From Elusimicrobia bacterium RIFCSPLOWO2_01_FULL_60_11 (GTDB lineage Bacteria; Elusimicrobiota; Elusimicrobia; 2-02-FULL-39-32): a DNA stretch of 5,913 bases. Location: assembly GCA_001800085.1 (NCBI GenBank), contig MGUS01000042.1, positions 1-5,913 of the forward strand, given 5' to 3'. Of the stretch, positions 4,639 through 5,913 are shown in pieces (within the stretch, counting starts at the first letter, position 1; every line of letters starts with the position of its first letter). The position numbers and the translations under genes were made by a program. The notes beneath the pieces were generated by a model. That model did not search any database. It saw nothing but the letters and a program-made list of their open reading frames with translations, and was not told the DNA's origin.

Positions 4639-5913
4639 CGTTCCAGAGCTCCCTTGATGCCTTCGGAGAACGTGGGGTGTGCGAAGATCACTTCCCTCAG
4701 ATCCTTGGATGCCATCCCTGCCTTTATGGCCACGGCCAGGACATGGATGAGCTCCGTGGCGTGGGGGCCGATGATCTGCCCGCCCAGGATTTTTTCCGAA
4801 CCCTCCTCGAGAACGATCTGGATGAATCCTTCCGAGTCCCCTTCGGCGAGAGCGCGCCCCGAAGCGGCGAAGAAGAACCGCTTGGCCTTGCCCGCGGCCG
4901 TCCCGATGGAGGCGACCTCCGGCCATGTGTAGAGGCAGCGCGGCACCAGGGAGCCGTCGTATTCTTTTGATTCTCCCAGGGCATTGGCCGCGGCGACTTC
5001 TCCTTGAGCGGAGCCGGCGTGGGCCAGGAGGGAAAGCCCCGTGATGTCGCCGCAGGCAAAAATATCAGGGTTGGATGTCCGCATCTTGGAATCGACGGGG
5101 ATGCCTTTGGGCGATATTTTGACCGATGCCTTGTCCAGCCCCAGGGATTCCCCGAGCGGGCGCCGCCCCACGCAGGCCAGGATCTGCGCGGCTTCCAGGG
5201 TCGATCTGTCCGAAAGGGTTATTTTCCACGCTCCCGCTTTTCCATCCAGCATTTCCGCCGTGACGGAGTCCTTGACCTGGATCCCCCGCTTCTCGAACGA
5301 TTTCCTCAAGGCATTGGCGATCTGGGCGTCCTCGCCGGGCAAAAGGCCCGCGGTCTTTTCAATGAGGGTGATTTTCACGCCCAGCTCGTGCAGAAGGCAG
5401 GCGAACTCGCAGCCCACCGCGCCGCCGCCCACGATGGCAACGCTCGAAGGAAGCGTCTCGATGTCGAAGATCCTGTCGCTGTCCAGGATGTCCTTCTTGC
5501 GCGCGTCCAAGGGAGGGGGGAATATGGGCGCGGAGCCGGCGGCGATGATGGCTTTGTCGAAATCGATCTTCCGCTCCCCGCTCTTTGTGGAAACGGTCAG
5601 GGATTTTGGGGACGTGAAGCGCGCCTCGCCGCTCAGGAGTTCGGCCCCGGAAAGTGAGATGGATTTTTCGTCGTCGGAGCGGAGCTGGCGGATGACCTGG
5701 TCCTTTCTCTTGCGCATTTCGGCCCAGAGGGCCGCCCGCGTGGGCGGCGTGACGGAGAGCTCTTTCATGTCGCGGAGCTTCTTGCCGATGGAAAGGAGGG
5801 TCTTGGAAGGGATGCAGCCCCAGTTCAGGCAGGCGCCGCCCACGAAACCCTTTTCCACGACCGTCACCGACGCCTTCTTTTTGGCGGCGTATTTGGCTGC
5901 GGCTTCTCCGGCG
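4635..5913 (-). CDS. lpd: Dihydrolipoyl dehydrogenase (L-protein), 5' end cut by window edge
   Basis: FAD-dependent pyridine nucleotide-disulfide oxidoreductase that reoxidises dihydrolipoyl-GcvH with NAD+. 425 residues are visible. The frame stays open to the edge; the first residues (AGEAAAKYAAKKK) are the end of the GxGxxG FAD-binding loop and the helix after it, so only about 10-15 residues are missing and the true start is outside. Numbering from the first whole codon: redox disulfide in GGACLNWGCIPSK (C28, C33), NAD-binding GGGAVGCEF (162-170), second FAD motif NPDIFACGD (281-289), and dimer-interface HPTFSE with the catalytic His412/Glu417 pair. Other disulfide reductases share the fold, but the His-Glu motif and the gcv context favour Lpd. 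The chain is short: about 8-10 residues are absent between GTAAGKAKR and FFFAASGRA compared with typical Lpd, and the tail ends soon after HPTFSE. The stop overlaps the lipA ATG. It could also serve 2-oxoacid dehydrogenases. Confidence 0.94.
   Translation of the reverse strand, partial: AGEAAAKYAAKKKASVTVVEKGFVGGACLNWGCIPSKTLLSIGKKLRDMKELSVTPPTRAALWAEMRKRKDQVIRQLRSDDEKSISLSGAELLSGEARFTSPKSLTVSTKSGERKIDFDKAIIAAGSAPIFPPPLDARKKDILDSDRIFDIETLPSSVAIVGGGAVGCEFACLLHELGVKITLIEKTAGLLPGEDAQIANALRKSFEKRGIQVKDSVTAEMLDGKAGAWKITLSDRSTLEAAQILACVGRRPLGESLGLDKASVKISPKGIPVDSKMRTSNPDIFACGDITGLSLLAHAGSAQGEVAAANALGESKEYDGSLVPRCLYTWPEVASIGTAAGKAKRFFFAASGRALAEGDSEGFIQIVLEEGSEKILGGQIIGPHATELIHVLAVAIKAGMASKDLREVIFAHPTFSEGIKGALER
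4649..4655 (-). promoter_or_regulatory. Ribosome binding site of lipA
   Basis: AAGGGAG on the coding strand, 10 nt upstream of the lipA ATG and inside the last codons of lpd. It supports the 4638 start rather than any longer in-frame extension into lpd. Confidence 0.5.

Noticed and set aside
4639..4926. Upstream extension of the lipA frame to about 4926
   Set aside because: The extension overlaps lpd, is R/G-rich with no LipA similarity, and the 4638 ATG with AAGGGAG gives a normal-length LipA.
5865..5867. GTG at 5867-5865 as the start of lpd
   Set aside because: The frame stays open upstream and encodes the end of the FAD-binding loop and its helix (AGEAAAKYAA), which belong to the protein; the true start is outside the window.

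Overview
The window holds a single compact operon, read entirely on the minus strand, that encodes the glycine cleavage system. In transcription order (right to left) it contains lpd (L-protein, 5' end cut by the window edge), lipA (lipoyl synthase), gcvT (T-protein), gcvH (H-protein), gcvPA and gcvPB (the two subunits of a split P-protein; the 3' end of gcvPB is cut by the window edge). The sequence is GC-rich. Genes are packed with a 4-nt ATGA overlap (lpd/lipA), an 8-nt overlap (lipA/gcvT), a 13-bp gap (gcvT/gcvH), a 4-bp gap (gcvH/gcvPA) and another ATGA overlap (gcvPA/gcvPB). No internal promoter, terminator, tRNA, rRNA or CRISPR array was found, and no non-coding stretch exceeds 13 bp. 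The promoter and any glycine riboswitch would lie beyond the right edge.

The genes form one biochemical unit. GcvPA/GcvPB decarboxylates glycine and loads the aminomethyl group on the lipoyl arm of GcvH. GcvT transfers the one-carbon unit to tetrahydrofolate and releases ammonia. Lpd reoxidises the dihydrolipoyl arm with NAD+. LipA makes the lipoyl cofactor by inserting two sulfurs into an octanoyl group, presumably on GcvH. No octanoyl transferase (lipB/lipM) or ligase (lplA) lies in the window.

The organism is a bacterium with a split P-protein, an arrangement seen in many Gram-positives, Thermus-type bacteria and numerous deep-branching or candidate phyla. The high GC, tight packing and palindromic repeats would suit a metagenomic contig from a lineage such as Omnitrophota or Elusimicrobiota, but this is a low-confidence guess. 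Genes cut at both ends suggest a whole short contig or an arbitrary slice.

The unusual content is two unrelated palindromic elements that sit inside coding sequence without breaking it. One is a perfect 32-bp palindrome (8-39) read in frame through gcvPB close to the window edge. The other is a 65-bp inverted repeat (3735-3799; 22-bp perfect arms, 21-bp spacer) lying on the lipA/gcvT junction, where it supplies the last codons and stop of lipA and the start region of gcvT. They look like small dispersed palindromic elements (REP/MITE-like) that have been absorbed into proteins.
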